A stretch of DNA of 55,000 nucleotides from Geobacillus vulcani PSS1 (GTDB lineage: Bacteria; Bacillota; Bacilli; Bacillales; Anoxybacillaceae): assembly GCF_000733845.1 (NCBI RefSeq), contig NZ_JPOI01000001.1, positions 850,001 to 905,000 on the forward strand, given 5' to 3'. The notes below the pieces were generated by a model. It ran no database searches and was not told the origin of the DNA. It saw only the letters and a program-made list of their open reading frames with translations. This document shows positions 26,694 through 36,638 of the stretch, in pieces (positions within the stretch are counted from its first letter, which is position 1; each line of letters starts with the position of its first letter). The translations under genes and the position numbers were made by a program.

Positions 26694-26722
26694 TAGTATC
26701 CTTCACAATCCACGTTCTATAC
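26694..26722 (-). promoter_or_regulatory. Candidate sigma-G promoter of spoVT
   Basis: GTATA (26718-26722), 17 bp, GATACTA (26694-26700) on the minus strand, against the sigma-G pattern GYATA and CATACTA. This fits the forespore expression of spoVT. It would give a leader of about 80 nt. Confidence 0.6.
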
Positions 26723-26818
26723 GTGATGAAAGTGATTTTGGCCATTTTAGATAAAATTGCCCATCCTTCATTATCGCCACATGCAGGAAACGATAAACAT
26801 CTTAAAACTTTTTCTTGA

Positions 26819-29800
26819 TTATGCCGTCACCGACTTCTCTTTTTCCACCCCGGACAGCCGCCGCAGCGTCTCCTCTAAAATCATCAGCCACTCGTGCGGC
26901 TTCATTTCCTTGATATAGAGCACAATTTTCAGTTTCGCTCCATCCATGCCAAACCCGAACAGTCGGCCGTGCTGACGGCCAACGTCAGATAGGCGCTGGA
27001 TTTCCACCGTTTTTGATGCCTGCTCGGTAAACAAAATATCGATTTGCTGCTTATGTTGCTTCATTGATTCGACGCCAAGCTGCTTGGCCAACACCTTCAA
27101 CTCAGCAATTTGGAACAAATAGGCGACCTCATCAGGATAATCGCCAAAGCGGTCGACCATTTCTTCTCGCAACGCTTCGACATCCTCAAGCGTTTCGACC
27201 GCCTTGAATCGCTTGTACATCTCAATCTTTTGCAACTCATCCGCAATGTATGTGCTCGGAATATAGGCGTCGACTTCGATATCAATGACCACATCCGGTT
27301 GCTCATCTTCCCGCTTGATGCCGCGCCGTTTTTCAATCGCCTCTTTCAACATTTGCGAATACAAATCGAATCCGACCGAGTCGATAAAGCCGTGCTGTTC
27401 GGCACCGAGAATGTTGCCCGCGCCGCGGATCGACAAATCGCGCATGGCGATTTTAAACCCGGAGCCGAGCTCGGTAAACTCTTTGATGGCTTGCAGCCGC
27501 TTTTCCGCCGCTTCGTTGAGCACTTTATCTTTCCGATAGGTGAAATACGCATACGCGACGCGGTTGGAGCGGCCGACGCGCCCGCGCAGCTGGTACAGCT
27601 GCGACAATCCCATCCGGTCGGCGTCATAGACGATGAGCGTGTTGACATTCGGTATATCGATGCCTGTTTCAATGATCGTCGTCGTCACCAGCACATCGTA
27701 TTGCCCTTCCAAAAACGCCAAAATCGTCGATTCGAGCTCCGTTTCCGACATGCGGCCATGCACGTAAGTGACGCGCGCTTCCGGGACAAGCTGGGCGATT
27801 TCTTCCGCTTTCAAGTCGATGTCTTCAATATGGTTGTAAAGGAAAAACACCTGCCCATCGCGGGCGAGCTCGCGTTCAATCGCCTCTTTGACGAGCTCCG
27901 GCGTATATTCCATGACATACGTCTGCACCGGGAATCGGTTTTCCGGCGGCGTCTCGATGATCGACAAATCGCGCACCCCGATCATCGACATATGCAACGT
28001 ACGCGGAATCGGCGTCGCCGTTAAGGTGAGCACGTCAATGTTCGCCTTCAGCTGCTTGATTTTTTCCTTATGCGCCACACCAAACCGTTGTTCTTCGTCG
28101 ATAATGAGCAATCCTAAATCTTTAAACTTCACGTCTTTCGACAGCAGCCGATGCGTGCCGATGACCATATCGATCGTCCCATCTTTTAGCCCTTTGATTG
28201 TCTCGGCCTGTTGCTTTTTCGTCCGGAAGCGGTTCAACAGTCCGACGTTGATCGGGAACCCTTGAAACCGTTCGCGCACCGTTTCGTAATGCTGTTGGGC
28301 CAAAATCGTCGTCGGCACGAGGAAGGCGACTTGTTTGCCGTCCATAATGGCTTTAAACGCCGCCCGCAGCGCCACTTCCGTTTTCCCGTAGCCAACATCG
28401 CCGCAAAGGAGGCGGTCCATCGGTTTGTCGCTCTCCATATCACGCTTAATTTCCTCAATCGACCGAAGCTGATCTTCCGTCTCTTGATACGGAAACGCCG
28501 CTTCAAATTCGCGCTGCATCTCAGTGTCCGGAGAAAACGCATATCCTTTGCTTGCCTCGCGCTCGGCGTACAGCTTGATTAAATCTTCAGCAATATCCTG
28601 GACGGATGATTCCACTTTCTTTTTGACCTTTTTCCATTCCGAACCGCCGAGCTTGTAAATTTTGGGCTCTTTCCCTTCCGAGCCGACGTATTTTTGCACT
28701 TGATCGATTTGATCGACCGGAACATACAGCGTATCGCCGCCTTGGTACTGGATATGGATATAGTCTTTATGCACCCCGTTGATTTCTAACGTCTCGATGC
28801 CTAAATATTTCCCGATGCCATGGTTCACATGGACGACGTAGTCGCCGACTTGCAATTCGGCGTAGCTTTTGATCCGCTCGGCGTTGGACAGCTTTTGCCG
28901 GCGCACCGAGCGTTTGACTCGTTTTTTGAACAGCTCTTCTTCTGTGATGACCGCAATTTTTTGCAACGGCAATTCAAACCCGGTATTTAGATCACCTTCA
29001 AGGAGCTGGCATTTGCCATGCAACAAAGCCGCATCACGCGCGAGCGGCAGCGCGTCAATCTCATAATCTTGAAGCAATGATTGCAGCTTTTTCACGCGCT
29101 CGGCGTTCGGCGCCAAAAAGACGACCGCATAGTTTGCCTTTTTCCATCGCTCGACTTCTGATTGAAGAAGCGCCATTTGTCCATGGAAGTTTTGCATTTG
29201 TTTACACGTAATATTGACGACATTTTGTGGGTGGGTATATGGAACATGGCGCAAAAACAACGATAAGTATACCCGCTGAAACCGATGTTTTTGCAATAAT
29301 TCAGAAAACGAGTGCGAAAGCGGCACGCCATGAATCATTTTCCCGCCGTCAAGCAAACTCGTATACCATTCCGCCTCTTCGCGATCCAATCGTTCCGCCG
29401 CCTCCTGCAGCCGGCTCATTTCATCCATGAGCAATACGCCTTCTTCTGGCAGGTAATCTAGCAAACTCGCAACCTTTTCATAAAAAAGGGACATATATTT
29501 ATATTGTTGCTCGATTTCCTGCCCCTCACGCAATTGCTCAAGCTCAGCGTGAATATGCTCATACATCCGCTGTTTGGCGGCCTCATCTCTCATCATCTCC
29601 AAACTCGACGCAAGCCCCGCTTCAATCCGCTCGATTCCTCGGCGCCGCGCCTCGCCATCGAGAATGATTTCATCGGCCGGTCCGATCATGATGCGCTCGA
29701 TTTGCCCTTGCGAACGTTGATCGTCAGGGGTGAACGTCCGAATCGATTCGATTTCCGTATCAAACAGCTCGATGCGGTACGGAAGTTCAGCGGTCAATGG

Positions 29801-30352
29801 ATAAATGTCGATGATGCCGCCGCGGATGCTGAACTCTCCGGGGGCAGAAACGGTGCCGACCCGTTTGTACCCCATTTGCACAAACTTCTGTTTACAATGT
29901 TCTACATCAAACTCTTGTCCAACGGAGAAGGTGAACAAATACTGCTTCCAAAGCGACGGCGGCGGCAACAAACGCCGCAAACCGGCGACCGGGCAGACGA
30001 CGACCCCTTTTCCGCCTTGCACCCAATGGTTCATAATTTCAAGGCGCTGAGCTCTCAGTTCCGGGCTGGCGACCGCCATCTCAGCGGCAATCACTTCGTT
30101 CACTGAGTAAAGGAGCACATCCTCCGGCCCGAGCAACGAAACGAGATCGTCATACATTTTTTGCGCCTGAAACAAATTGTGAGAGACGACTAACAGCGGC
30201 CGGCCTGTCTCCTTGTAGAGCGTGGAAATAAAAACAGACCGGGCCGATCCGGACAGCCCGGCGACAAGCTGTTCCTTCAAACGGATGTGGAGCCCTTCGA
30301 TGATCGTACGGACATCTTGATTTTCAGCGAAATAGCGATGCAACGAAAGCAC
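26819..30352 (-). CDS. mfd: Transcription-repair coupling factor Mfd
   Basis: An 1177-residue SF2 translocase that displaces RNA polymerase stalled at DNA damage and recruits UvrA. Order of domains: UvrB-like N-terminus, RNA polymerase interaction domain with VNHGIGKYLGIETLE, then the RecG-like motor with Walker A (GDVGYGKTEVALRA), DEEQRFGV, TATPIPRTL and the QLRGRVGRSNR motif, and a TRCF C-terminal domain. GTG 30352 is chosen because AGGAGGGAG stands about 10 nt before it, and the resulting length equals that of B. subtilis Mfd. It lies between fin and spoVT. Confidence 0.97.
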   Translation of the reverse strand: MLSLHRYFAENQDVRTIIEGLHIRLKEQLVAGLSGSARSVFISTLYKETGRPLLVVSHNLFQAQKMYDDLVSLLGPEDVLLYSVNEVIAAEMAVASPELRAQRLEIMNHWVQGGKGVVVCPVAGLRRLLPPPSLWKQYLFTFSVGQEFDVEHCKQKFVQMGYKRVGTVSAPGEFSIRGGIIDIYPLTAELPYRIELFDTEIESIRTFTPDDQRSQGQIERIMIGPADEIILDGEARRRGIERIEAGLASSLEMMRDEAAKQRMYEHIHAELEQLREGQEIEQQYKYMSLFYEKVASLLDYLPEEGVLLMDEMSRLQEAAERLDREEAEWYTSLLDGGKMIHGVPLSHSFSELLQKHRFQRVYLSLFLRHVPYTHPQNVVNITCKQMQNFHGQMALLQSEVERWKKANYAVVFLAPNAERVKKLQSLLQDYEIDALPLARDAALLHGKCQLLEGDLNTGFELPLQKIAVITEEELFKKRVKRSVRRQKLSNAERIKSYAELQVGDYVVHVNHGIGKYLGIETLEINGVHKDYIHIQYQGGDTLYVPVDQIDQVQKYVGSEGKEPKIYKLGGSEWKKVKKKVESSVQDIAEDLIKLYAEREASKGYAFSPDTEMQREFEAAFPYQETEDQLRSIEEIKRDMESDKPMDRLLCGDVGYGKTEVALRAAFKAIMDGKQVAFLVPTTILAQQHYETVRERFQGFPINVGLLNRFRTKKQQAETIKGLKDGTIDMVIGTHRLLSKDVKFKDLGLLIIDEEQRFGVAHKEKIKQLKANIDVLTLTATPIPRTLHMSMIGVRDLSIIETPPENRFPVQTYVMEYTPELVKEAIERELARDGQVFFLYNHIEDIDLKAEEIAQLVPEARVTYVHGRMSETELESTILAFLEGQYDVLVTTTIIETGIDIPNVNTLIVYDADRMGLSQLYQLRGRVGRSNRVAYAYFTYRKDKVLNEAAEKRLQAIKEFTELGSGFKIAMRDLSIRGAGNILGAEQHGFIDSVGFDLYSQMLKEAIEKRRGIKREDEQPDVVIDIEVDAYIPSTYIADELQKIEMYKRFKAVETLEDVEALREEMVDRFGDYPDEVAYLFQIAELKVLAKQLGVESMKQHKQQIDILFTEQASKTVEIQRLSDVGRQHGRLFGFGMDGAKLKIVLYIKEMKPHEWLMILEETLRRLSGVEKEKSVTA

Positions 30353-30441
30353 CCCTATTCTCCCTCCTCTCAACGCCAGTTTCTTTCCATTTCACTGGCC
30401 TAGCGCAAACACAAAAACGCTTTGGTCGCCCAAAGCCGCCC

Positions 30442-30672
30442 TTAATGGATGAATTTTTCGTATTGATGCCATTCCGGGTTTCGCGCCAGTGCCTCTTGAC
30501 AGTCTTCACAAATCGTTTTCACATGAATGTCACCGTTCGGTTCATACGAAATCATCTCGAGCCGTTCCTCTTCCGTTAAGTGGTGGAATCCCAGTTGCTC
30601 ACTGTATATCGGCATTTGTTCAATCGTTCCAACTTTTGCACCGCAATGGCGGCAATAGTAATGCAGCGCCAT
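30442..30672 (-). CDS. fin: Anti-sigma-F factor Fin (YabK)
   Basis: A 76-residue protein with two Cys pairs (CRHC at 7-10 and CEDC near 55-58), likely a zinc site, and the conserved core [18 protein letters not shown]. In B. subtilis Fin binds sigma-F and helps the switch to sigma-G in the forespore. The position between pth and mfd is the same. Starts with ATG after GAGGAGG. The 70-bp gap to mfd shows no clear terminator. Confidence 0.93.
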   Translation of the reverse strand: MALHYYCRHCGAKVGTIEQMPIYSEQLGFHHLTEEERLEMISYEPNGDIHVKTICEDCQEALARNPEWHQYEKFIH

Positions 30673-30776
30673 TCAAGCCAACCTCCTCACTGGGCTGTTC
30701 CGTCCACAAGGCAGGCGAAACCAACGGTTCCACCGCCTCCTGTACTCACATTGTGCACCAGTTCAGAGGAAAATAT

Positions 30777-31337
30777 TCACTCGTTAAAATCATTCATCAC
30801 TTGAATAAATGGCGCCCTCAATGCCTGTTCACACGCATCGGCAGCCCTCAGCACCGCTTTGTCCACCGCCGGTTTCTCCTCTTCCGTAAAGCGGCCAAGC
30901 ACATAGTCCGTGACCGGCTGACCGCCGGTCGGTCGGCCGATGCCGATGCGGATGCGCTTAAACTGCTCGGTGCCAAGGTGGTGAATGAGCGATTTGACAC
31001 CGTTATGGCCGCCGGAGCTTCCTTTTAAGCGAAGGCGGATTTTCCCTGGCGGGAGATCAAGGTCATCGTAAATGACGATGACATCATCGACGGCAATGTC
31101 GTAGTAATCCATAAGTGGGCGAACACATTCTCCTGATAAATTCATATATGTCAACGGCTTGCATAATGCTACTTTTTCACCGGAAACGAACGCCGTTCCG
31201 AACAAGCCGCGAAATTTGGCGGTTTTTAACGATACATTCCAGCGCTTCGCCAGCTCATCGATGACGAAAAAACCGACATTATGCCTTGTTTGCTCATACT
31301 CCTTGCCCGGATTGCCGAGCCCGACAAACAGCTTCAA
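30777..31337 (-). CDS. pth: Peptidyl-tRNA hydrolase
   Basis: A 186-residue esterase that releases tRNA from peptidyl-tRNA that dropped off ribosomes. The catalytic motif [18 protein letters not shown] (6-23) includes His20, and [10 protein letters not shown] plus [11 protein letters not shown] are conserved substrate loops. In B. subtilis the gene is called spoVC because a mutant allele blocks sporulation. It follows ctc, separated by a terminator. Confidence 0.98.
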   Translation of the reverse strand: MKLFVGLGNPGKEYEQTRHNVGFFVIDELAKRWNVSLKTAKFRGLFGTAFVSGEKVALCKPLTYMNLSGECVRPLMDYYDIAVDDVIVIYDDLDLPPGKIRLRLKGSSGGHNGVKSLIHHLGTEQFKRIRIGIGRPTGGQPVTDYVLGRFTEEEKPAVDKAVLRAADACEQALRAPFIQVMNDFNE

Positions 31338-31368
31338 TCCTCGCGCTCCTCTCTTTGCATGATACTAC

Positions 31369-31395
31369 AAAAGACGTAACCGAAACGGTTACGTC
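31369..31395 (-). terminator. Terminator of ctc
   Basis: GACGTAACCG pairs with CGGTTACGTC with a short loop, followed on the minus strand by UUUUG. The hairpin lies 3 bp after the ctc stop. Confidence 0.75.
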
Positions 31396-31397
31396 TG

Positions 31398-32030
31398 TCA
31401 CTCTTCTGGCGTCGTTTCTCTTCCTTCCTCAGAGTCAGGATGCCCTGCCTCTTGCTGTTCACCGCTATCGATTTCTTCCTCTTGTTGCGGCGGCAAGATC
31501 GTGGCGATCACTTCGGAAGGTTCATGATTGATTTCAAATTTGCCGTCCGTTTGCACGTCGCCAACGGTGACGGTATCACCGACTTGCAGTCCGGAAATGT
31601 CCACTTCGATCACTGGCGGAATGTTTGCCGGCAGAACGCGGATGGACAGCTCATGCAAGTTTTGCTGCAGCACGCCGCCATCCTTCACGCCCGGCGCCTC
31701 GCCCACTAAGCGAACTTCAACGTCAATATCGACCTCAGTCGATAAATCGACGGCTTGAAAGTCCGCGTGGAGCAGCTCACCGCGCAACGGATCGCGCTGC
31801 ATCTCGCGCAGCAGCACCGAGTAATCTTGGCCGCCGACTTTCAGCGTCAGCAAGCTTGTGCGTCCACCTTCACGAAGCACTTTCTCCAGCTCAGCAGCGC
31901 TGACTGCGATCATTTTGTTTTCGACTTTTTTGCCGTACAAAATCGCTGGAATGCCGCCTTGCGAACGAATACGCCGCAATGTGGAACGTTTTTTGTCTGT
32001 GCGTTCTTTCGCTTCCAACACAATCGCCAT
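31398..32030 (-). CDS. ctc: Ribosomal protein bL25 / general stress protein Ctc
   Basis: A 210-residue two-domain L25 of the TL5/Ctc type. The N-terminal part (about 1-95) binds 5S rRNA; the C-terminal beta domain follows (DIDVEVRLVGEAPGVKDGG), and the end is acidic. In B. subtilis Ctc is a sigma-B-controlled stress form of L25. No sigma-B promoter was recognised in the 70 bp before the gene; it may be transcribed with glmU-prs. Confidence 0.95.
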   Translation of the reverse strand: MAIVLEAKERTDKKRSTLRRIRSQGGIPAILYGKKVENKMIAVSAAELEKVLREGGRTSLLTLKVGGQDYSVLLREMQRDPLRGELLHADFQAVDLSTEVDIDVEVRLVGEAPGVKDGGVLQQNLHELSIRVLPANIPPVIEVDISGLQVGDTVTVGDVQTDGKFEINHEPSEVIATILPPQQEEEIDSGEQQEAGHPDSEEGRETTPEE

Positions 32031-32107
32031 GTTTCTTCACCTTCCTGAATTAGAATCTATTGACTACTTTATCCTAAAACAAGAAGGGCTAAACATGTTT
32101 TCTTGCG

Positions 32108-33055
32108 TTAGTCGAACAGGACGCTGACAGACTTCATTTCGTACACGCGCGTAATCGCTTCAGCAATAAGCGGAGCCACCGACAGCTCTACAATTTTATC
32201 AATTTTCTTCTCTTCTGGCAAGGCAATTGAATTGGTGACGACAAGCTCCTTAATTCTAGAGTTTTGGATGCGCTCAATCGCCGGACCGGACAGCACCGGG
32301 TGGGTGCAGCATGCATACACTTCCTTCGCTCCATTCTCGGCAAGAGCGTTGGCCGCGAGCGTAATCGTGCCGGCGGTATCGATAATATCGTCAATCAAAA
32401 TGGCCGTTTTCCCCGCCACTTGTCCGACAATGTTCATCACTTCCGCCACGTTCGGCTTCGGCCGGCGCTTATCGATAATGGCAATCGGCGCTTTCAAGCG
32501 ATCGGCGAGCTTGCGCGCCCTTGTGACACCGCCATGGTCCGGGGAGACGACGACAATATCTTCCAATTGTTTGCTTTTGAAATAATCCGCCAAAATGGGC
32601 ACACCCATTAAATGATCGATTGGGATATCGAAAAATCCTTGAATTTGGGGGGCATGCAAATCAAGCGTGATGACACGCGACGCCCCGGCCGTTTCAAGCA
32701 AGTTGGCGACCAGCTTCGCCGTAATCGGTTCGCGCGAACGCGCTTTCCGATCTTGACGGGCATAGCCGTAATACGGCATCACGATGTTGATCGTGCGGGC
32801 CGAAGCACGCTTTAACGCGTCGATCATAATAAGCAACTCCATCAAATGCTCGTTGACCGGCACGCTCGTCGATTGAATGACGAACACATCGTCGCCGCGG
32901 ATGCTTTCTTCAATGTTGATTTGAATTTCCCCGTCGCTGAAACGGGAAACGGAACATTTGCCGAGCTTGATTCCCATGACTTCTGCAATTTCCTTCGCCA
33001 ACTTCATGTTCGAGTTCAGAGCGAACAATTTTAATTGATGCTGACAGTCAGACAT
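32108..33055 (-). CDS. prs: Ribose-phosphate pyrophosphokinase
   Basis: A 315-residue class I PRPP synthase that makes PRPP from ribose 5-phosphate and ATP. The flexible loop region [14 protein letters not shown], the [14 protein letters not shown] motif, and the PRPP loop [12 protein letters not shown] are all present. Product PRPP feeds purine, pyrimidine, NAD and also the hprT reaction encoded nearby. It lies 12 bp after glmU, a conserved pair in Bacillales. Confidence 0.98.
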   Translation of the reverse strand: MSDCQHQLKLFALNSNMKLAKEIAEVMGIKLGKCSVSRFSDGEIQINIEESIRGDDVFVIQSTSVPVNEHLMELLIMIDALKRASARTINIVMPYYGYARQDRKARSREPITAKLVANLLETAGASRVITLDLHAPQIQGFFDIPIDHLMGVPILADYFKSKQLEDIVVVSPDHGGVTRARKLADRLKAPIAIIDKRRPKPNVAEVMNIVGQVAGKTAILIDDIIDTAGTITLAANALAENGAKEVYACCTHPVLSGPAIERIQNSRIKELVVTNSIALPEEKKIDKIVELSVAPLIAEAITRVYEMKSVSVLFD

Positions 33056-33067
33056 GATAGACCTCCG

Positions 33068-34444
33068 CTAAGATTTTTTCTTGCCTGGCAGGCGATCGAC
33101 ATAATTTTCTTTATTGACTTGCCGGGCGCGGGCAATGGCAAGTGCACGACCGGGGACATCATTCGTGATCGTCGATCCAGCGGCGACATAAGCGCCTTGT
33201 CCTACCGTAACCGGTGCAATCAAGTTGACATTGCAACCAATAAACGCGCCGTCTTCGATTTTAGTCATATGCTTATTCACACCGTCGTAGTTGACCGTAA
33301 TCGACCCACAGCCAAGATTGACATCGGCGCCGACCTCAGCATCGCCAATATAACTCAAGTGCGACGCCTTGCTTCCTTTGCCAAACGTCGACTTTTTCAC
33401 CTCGACGAAATTGCCGATCCGCACCTCATCGTCGATTTTTGACAGCGGGCGAATATGGGCGAACGGGCCGATCGTCACATCAGAACCAATCTCGCTGTCA
33501 TGGGCGACCGAATGGCGAATCGATGTGCGATGGCCGATATAGCAATTTTTAATTTCCGAATTCGGTCCAATGATGCAGTCTTCACCGATCACTGTCTCGC
33601 CTTCAATCACCGTGCCGGGGTAAATAACTGTATCGCGCCCGATCACCGCCTCGGCGGAAATATACGTGGAAGCCGGATCAATGATCGTGACCCCGTTTTT
33701 CATATGCTGACGGCAAATGCGAGCACGCATGATCCGCTCCGCTTCAGCGAGGGCGATGCGATCGTTGACGCCGATCGTTTCTTCAAACGAAGGCGCCTGA
33801 TAGGCGGACACCACACCGCCGTCCGCTTTGATAATTTCAATGACATCCGTTAAATAATATTCGCCTTGAGCGTTTTGATTCGTCACCTTTGTAAGCGCTT
33901 GAAACAGTGTCTCATTGTCAAAACAGTACGTTCCTGTGTTAATCTCACGGATGTTCCGCTCTTGCTCGCTCGCATCCTTATGTTCGACAATTTTCTCGAC
34001 ATGGCCAGCCTCGTTGCGGACAATGCGGCCATATCCGGACGGATCATCAGCGATGGCCGTCAATACGGTCGCCTTCGCCTTGGCGGCCATATGATGCTCG
34101 ATGAGCATCTTCATTGTCTCAGCGGTGATGAGCGGCGTATCCCCACAGACGACAATCGTCACTCCTTCAAGACCACGCAAATGCGGAGCCGCCTGCATCA
34201 CCGCATGCGCCGTCCCGAGTGGCTCCTCCTGCAAGGCGTATTCACACTGGGAGCCGAGCTGTTCTTTCACTTGTTCGGCTCCAAATCCCACTACCGCAAT
34301 CGTTTTTTCCACCCCAAGCTTCGACACTTGGTCGATGACGTGCTGAACCATTGGCTTGCCGCAAACGGGATGAAGCACTTTATACCACTTGGATTTCATC
34401 CTCGTCCCTTGTCCGGCCGCCAAAATGACCGCATATCGCTTCAT
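33068..34444 (-). CDS. glmU: Bifunctional GlmU: N-acetylglucosamine-1-P uridyltransferase / glucosamine-1-P acetyltransferase
   Basis: A 458-residue enzyme that makes UDP-GlcNAc for cell wall synthesis. The N-terminal nucleotidyltransferase begins [11 protein letters not shown] (7-17) and the C-terminal half (from about 250) is a left-handed beta-helix of hexapeptide repeats with the acetyltransferase site. The start at 34444 has TGGAGG 8 nt upstream. Since spoVG upstream ends in a terminator, glmU needs a promoter within 34445-34868, which also holds an IS-like remnant; I could not identify it. Confidence 0.97.
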   Translation of the reverse strand: MKRYAVILAAGQGTRMKSKWYKVLHPVCGKPMVQHVIDQVSKLGVEKTIAVVGFGAEQVKEQLGSQCEYALQEEPLGTAHAVMQAAPHLRGLEGVTIVVCGDTPLITAETMKMLIEHHMAAKAKATVLTAIADDPSGYGRIVRNEAGHVEKIVEHKDASEQERNIREINTGTYCFDNETLFQALTKVTNQNAQGEYYLTDVIEIIKADGGVVSAYQAPSFEETIGVNDRIALAEAERIMRARICRQHMKNGVTIIDPASTYISAEAVIGRDTVIYPGTVIEGETVIGEDCIIGPNSEIKNCYIGHRTSIRHSVAHDSEIGSDVTIGPFAHIRPLSKIDDEVRIGNFVEVKKSTFGKGSKASHLSYIGDAEVGADVNLGCGSITVNYDGVNKHMTKIEDGAFIGCNVNLIAPVTVGQGAYVAAGSTITNDVPGRALAIARARQVNKENYVDRLPGKKKS

Positions 34445-34694
34445 GTAAAAGGCCTCCAATTACCCTTTTAATCATAGTTCCGAGAGAAGATTCCCGCTTC
34501 AAGCGCGTGAAGGGCGCAACCCAGCGATCAGCGGGAGATCAATGTCGGTTGGCGTCAGCCAAAACACATGATAAAATCAAGGTATATCATGTTCTTTGTG
34601 AATTGGATATAGGAAGTTGCATGGAGAACATTGAATGCGAAAACCAGTCTAAGCCTTCCATGCGTCCACCATCCGAAGCGCGAAAGAACTTCGA

Positions 34695-34812
34695 ATCGTC
34701 GGATGCCTAGGGTTGGGACGACCCGAAGTCACGCTCGGAGAGACAAAAGAACGCTTTCGTCGTGGAATGGAGAAGCTCCCACTTCAAGCAAAGCGAAGTG
34801 GGAGTAGCTCAC
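34695..34812 (+). mobile_element. Candidate IS200/IS605-type right end with omega-RNA-like sequence, no tnpB
   Basis: On the plus strand: CGCTCGG (34732-34738), 31 nt, GAGAAGC (34770-34776), a perfect 10-bp hairpin (CTCCCACTTC at 34776-34785 with GAAGTGGGAG at 34795-34804), then TAGCTCAC (34805-34812). This order matches the minus-strand copy at 2820-2957. Such a 3' hairpin with a CAC end is like the right ends of IS200/IS605 elements, where the 3' part of the guide RNA of TnpB is encoded. The remainder of the 474-bp gap (34445-34918) has no supported gene; only a short unrelated frame. Confidence 0.5.
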
Positions 34813-34868
34813 CCATAATTGAATATATATGAATCAACGGCACTTTTCAAGGAAACAATGCGGTTGGC

Positions 34869-34903
34869 AAAAAAATAGAGAGCTTGGTGAATTTCACCTA
34901 AGC
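34869..34903 (-). terminator. Terminator of spoVG
   Basis: GCTT-A-GGTGA pairs with TCACC-AAGC around a 3-nt loop; on the minus strand a U-rich tract (UCUCUAUUUUUUU) follows. It lies 15 bp after the spoVG stop. Confidence 0.85.
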
Positions 34904-34918
34904 CCCCTTTCCATATGT

Positions 34919-35209
34919 TTACGAAGCGCCTGCTTCTTCAAGTTCTTCTTCCAATTTTCCGAGGCGGTGGTATTCAGCGAGGATCGCCTCCTGGATTTTC
35001 CCGCGCGTGGCGGAATTGATCGGATGTGCGATGTCGCGGAACTCACCGTCCGGCGTGCGTTTGCTCGGCATCGCAACGAACAGCCCATTGTTTCCGTCGA
35101 TGACGCGGATGTCATGGACGACGAACTCGTTGTCCAACGTAATGGAGGCGATCGCTTTCATCCGTCCTTCGGTATTGACGCGGCGTAATCTTACGTCTGT
35201 CACTTCCAT
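34919..35209 (-). CDS. spoVG: Septation/RNA-binding regulator SpoVG
   Basis: A 96-residue protein with the full SpoVG fold ([19 protein letters not shown] at the start; [20 protein letters not shown] in the middle). SpoVG is a site-specific nucleic-acid-binding protein; in B. subtilis it affects asymmetric division and developmental genes. The upstream sequence carries an excellent sigma-H promoter, and a terminator follows, so it can be transcribed alone as well as with purR-ridA. Confidence 0.97.
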
Positions 35210-35251
35210 TTATGCTCACCCACCTTTTCCCTATATGAGAGTCGATGTAAT

Positions 35252-35280
35252 TAATTCCACATGTCTTGGTCATTTCCTTC
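35252..35280 (-). promoter_or_regulatory. Sigma-H promoter of spoVG
   Basis: Minus strand GAAGGAAAT (35272-35280) and GTGGAATTA (35252-35260) match the sigma-H patterns RNAGGAWWW and RNNGAATWW, with 14 nt between AGGAAAT and GAAT. The B. subtilis spoVG promoter is the classical sigma-H example. Confidence 0.8.
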
Positions 35281-35334
35281 TTTTTTTCAAAAAATTTTTT
35301 ATAAATTTTAGGCAGGGAAAAAGTGGATCCCTCG

Positions 35335-35709
35335 TCACGGAACGAGGGCGACAACTTCAATTTCGACAAGGACATCTTTCGGCAGCCGGGCTACTTCCAC
35401 GCATGAACGCGCCGGCTTATGGTTCGGGAAGTATTGGCTGTACACTTCATTCATCGCCGCAAAATCATCCATATTTTTCAAAAACACGGTCGTTTTCACC
35501 ACCGTATCGAGCGAAGCTCCGGCCGCTTCCAATACGGCTTTCAAGTTTTGGAACACTTGATGCGTCTGCGCCTGAATGTCGCCTTTCACCAGTTCCCCTT
35601 CTGGAGTGAGCGGGATTTGCCCGGAGCTGTAAAACATGTTGTTGACGATGATCCCTTGCGAATACGGGCCGATCGCTTGCGGCGCCTTCGTTGTCTCTAC
35701 CTTTCTCAT
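35335..35709 (-). CDS. ridA: RidA family enamine/imine deaminase (YabJ)
   Basis: A 124-residue YjgF/YER057c/UK114 protein that hydrolyses reactive 2-aminoacrylate-type enamines, protecting PLP enzymes. Conserved features are [10 protein letters not shown] near the N-terminus, and [15 protein letters not shown] with the substrate-binding Arg. ATG 35709 is chosen since AAAGGAG stands before it; the open frame runs further upstream. It is 44 bp after purR and is part of the purR operon as in B. subtilis, where yabJ is required for adenine repression. Confidence 0.96.
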   Translation of the reverse strand: MRKVETTKAPQAIGPYSQGIIVNNMFYSSGQIPLTPEGELVKGDIQAQTHQVFQNLKAVLEAAGASLDTVVKTTVFLKNMDDFAAMNEVYSQYFPNHKPARSCVEVARLPKDVLVEIEVVALVP

Positions 35710-35753
35710 TAGCCAGTCTCCTTTCTTAATTTTTCTTATCAAGCAGCAAGCTG

Positions 35754-36575
35754 CTACAAAAACGCTTTGTAATTGCCTTCCTTAACAGAGATTCGCTTTT
35801 CTTTTACATCTACCTCAGACAGTTTGACGAGTGAAATGTATTCATCAACCAATCGCTCCTTTGCTTCTTCCGACTCCACGAGCACGCCGATGCCGGAGAC
35901 ATTGCCGTTAAACTCCTGCAACAAACTGATCATTCCATTGATCGTCCCCCCCGCCTTCATAAAATCATCGACGATGAGCACATTGGCTCTTTCCGCTAAG
36001 CTGCGCTTCGATAGGACCATCGTTTGGATGCGTTTCGACGAGCCGGATACGTAATTGATGCTCACCATCGGTCCTTCGGTCACTTTATTGTCATGGCGAA
36101 CGATGACAACGGGCACATACAAAAAGTTGGCGATGGCATACGCGAACGGAATCCCATTGGTGGCGATCGTCATGACGACATCCACCGGACGGTCGGCAAA
36201 CATCGATGCATAAAGGCGGCCGATTTTATTCATAATACGAGGATCGCCAAGAATGTCGGTCATATACAAATATCCTCCGGGAAGAAGCCGATCCGGACGC
36301 GACAGTTGTTCACACAAATACGCAACCACTTCTTCCGCTTCCTCGGCAGCCATTTTTGGAATGTATTGTACGCCGCCGGCAGCGCCGGGCAGTGTCCGAA
36401 CGGTTCCGATTCCTTGCTGCTCGAACGTCTGCTTAATGATAGCCAAATCTTCGCTGATCGAGGATTTGGCCGATTCGTACCGCTCTGCAAAAAATGTCAG
36501 CGGAATGAGCTGATGGGGCCGTTCAAGAAGATAATGCGTCATATCAACTAAACGGCCGCTTCGCCTTAGCTTCAT
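35754..36575 (-). CDS. purR: Purine operon repressor PurR
   Basis: A 273-residue repressor with an N-terminal winged helix (about 1-70) and a C-terminal phosphoribosyltransferase-like domain without catalytic function, whose PRPP loop is [19 protein letters not shown] binding releases it from PurBox DNA. It links with prs and hprT in this window, which make and use PRPP. The ATG follows GGGAGG. The gene starts 55 bp after ispE. Confidence 0.97.
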   Translation of the reverse strand: MKLRRSGRLVDMTHYLLERPHQLIPLTFFAERYESAKSSISEDLAIIKQTFEQQGIGTVRTLPGAAGGVQYIPKMAAEEAEEVVAYLCEQLSRPDRLLPGGYLYMTDILGDPRIMNKIGRLYASMFADRPVDVVMTIATNGIPFAYAIANFLYVPVVIVRHDNKVTEGPMVSINYVSGSSKRIQTMVLSKRSLAERANVLIVDDFMKAGGTINGMISLLQEFNGNVSGIGVLVESEEAKERLVDEYISLVKLSEVDVKEKRISVKEGNYKAFL

Positions 36576-36608
36576 AGCCGACCTCCCGAAACCGAATATT
36601 ATAAATAT

Positions 36609-36638
36609 ATTTTAACAAAAATGTACGTGTTTAATCAA
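36609..36638 (-). promoter_or_regulatory. Possible sigma-A promoter of purR
   Basis: TTGATT (36633-36638), 18 bp, TAAAAT (36609-36614) on the minus strand; the -35 lies inside the end of ispE. A further TATAAT-like element occurs downstream without a fitting -35. No PurBox was recognised. Confidence 0.35.

Noticed and set aside
34507..34710. 67-codon plus-strand frame near the second IS-like remnant
   Set aside because: Shows no TnpA or TnpB motif (no HUH, no RuvC acidic residues, no zinc ribbon) and no ribosome site.
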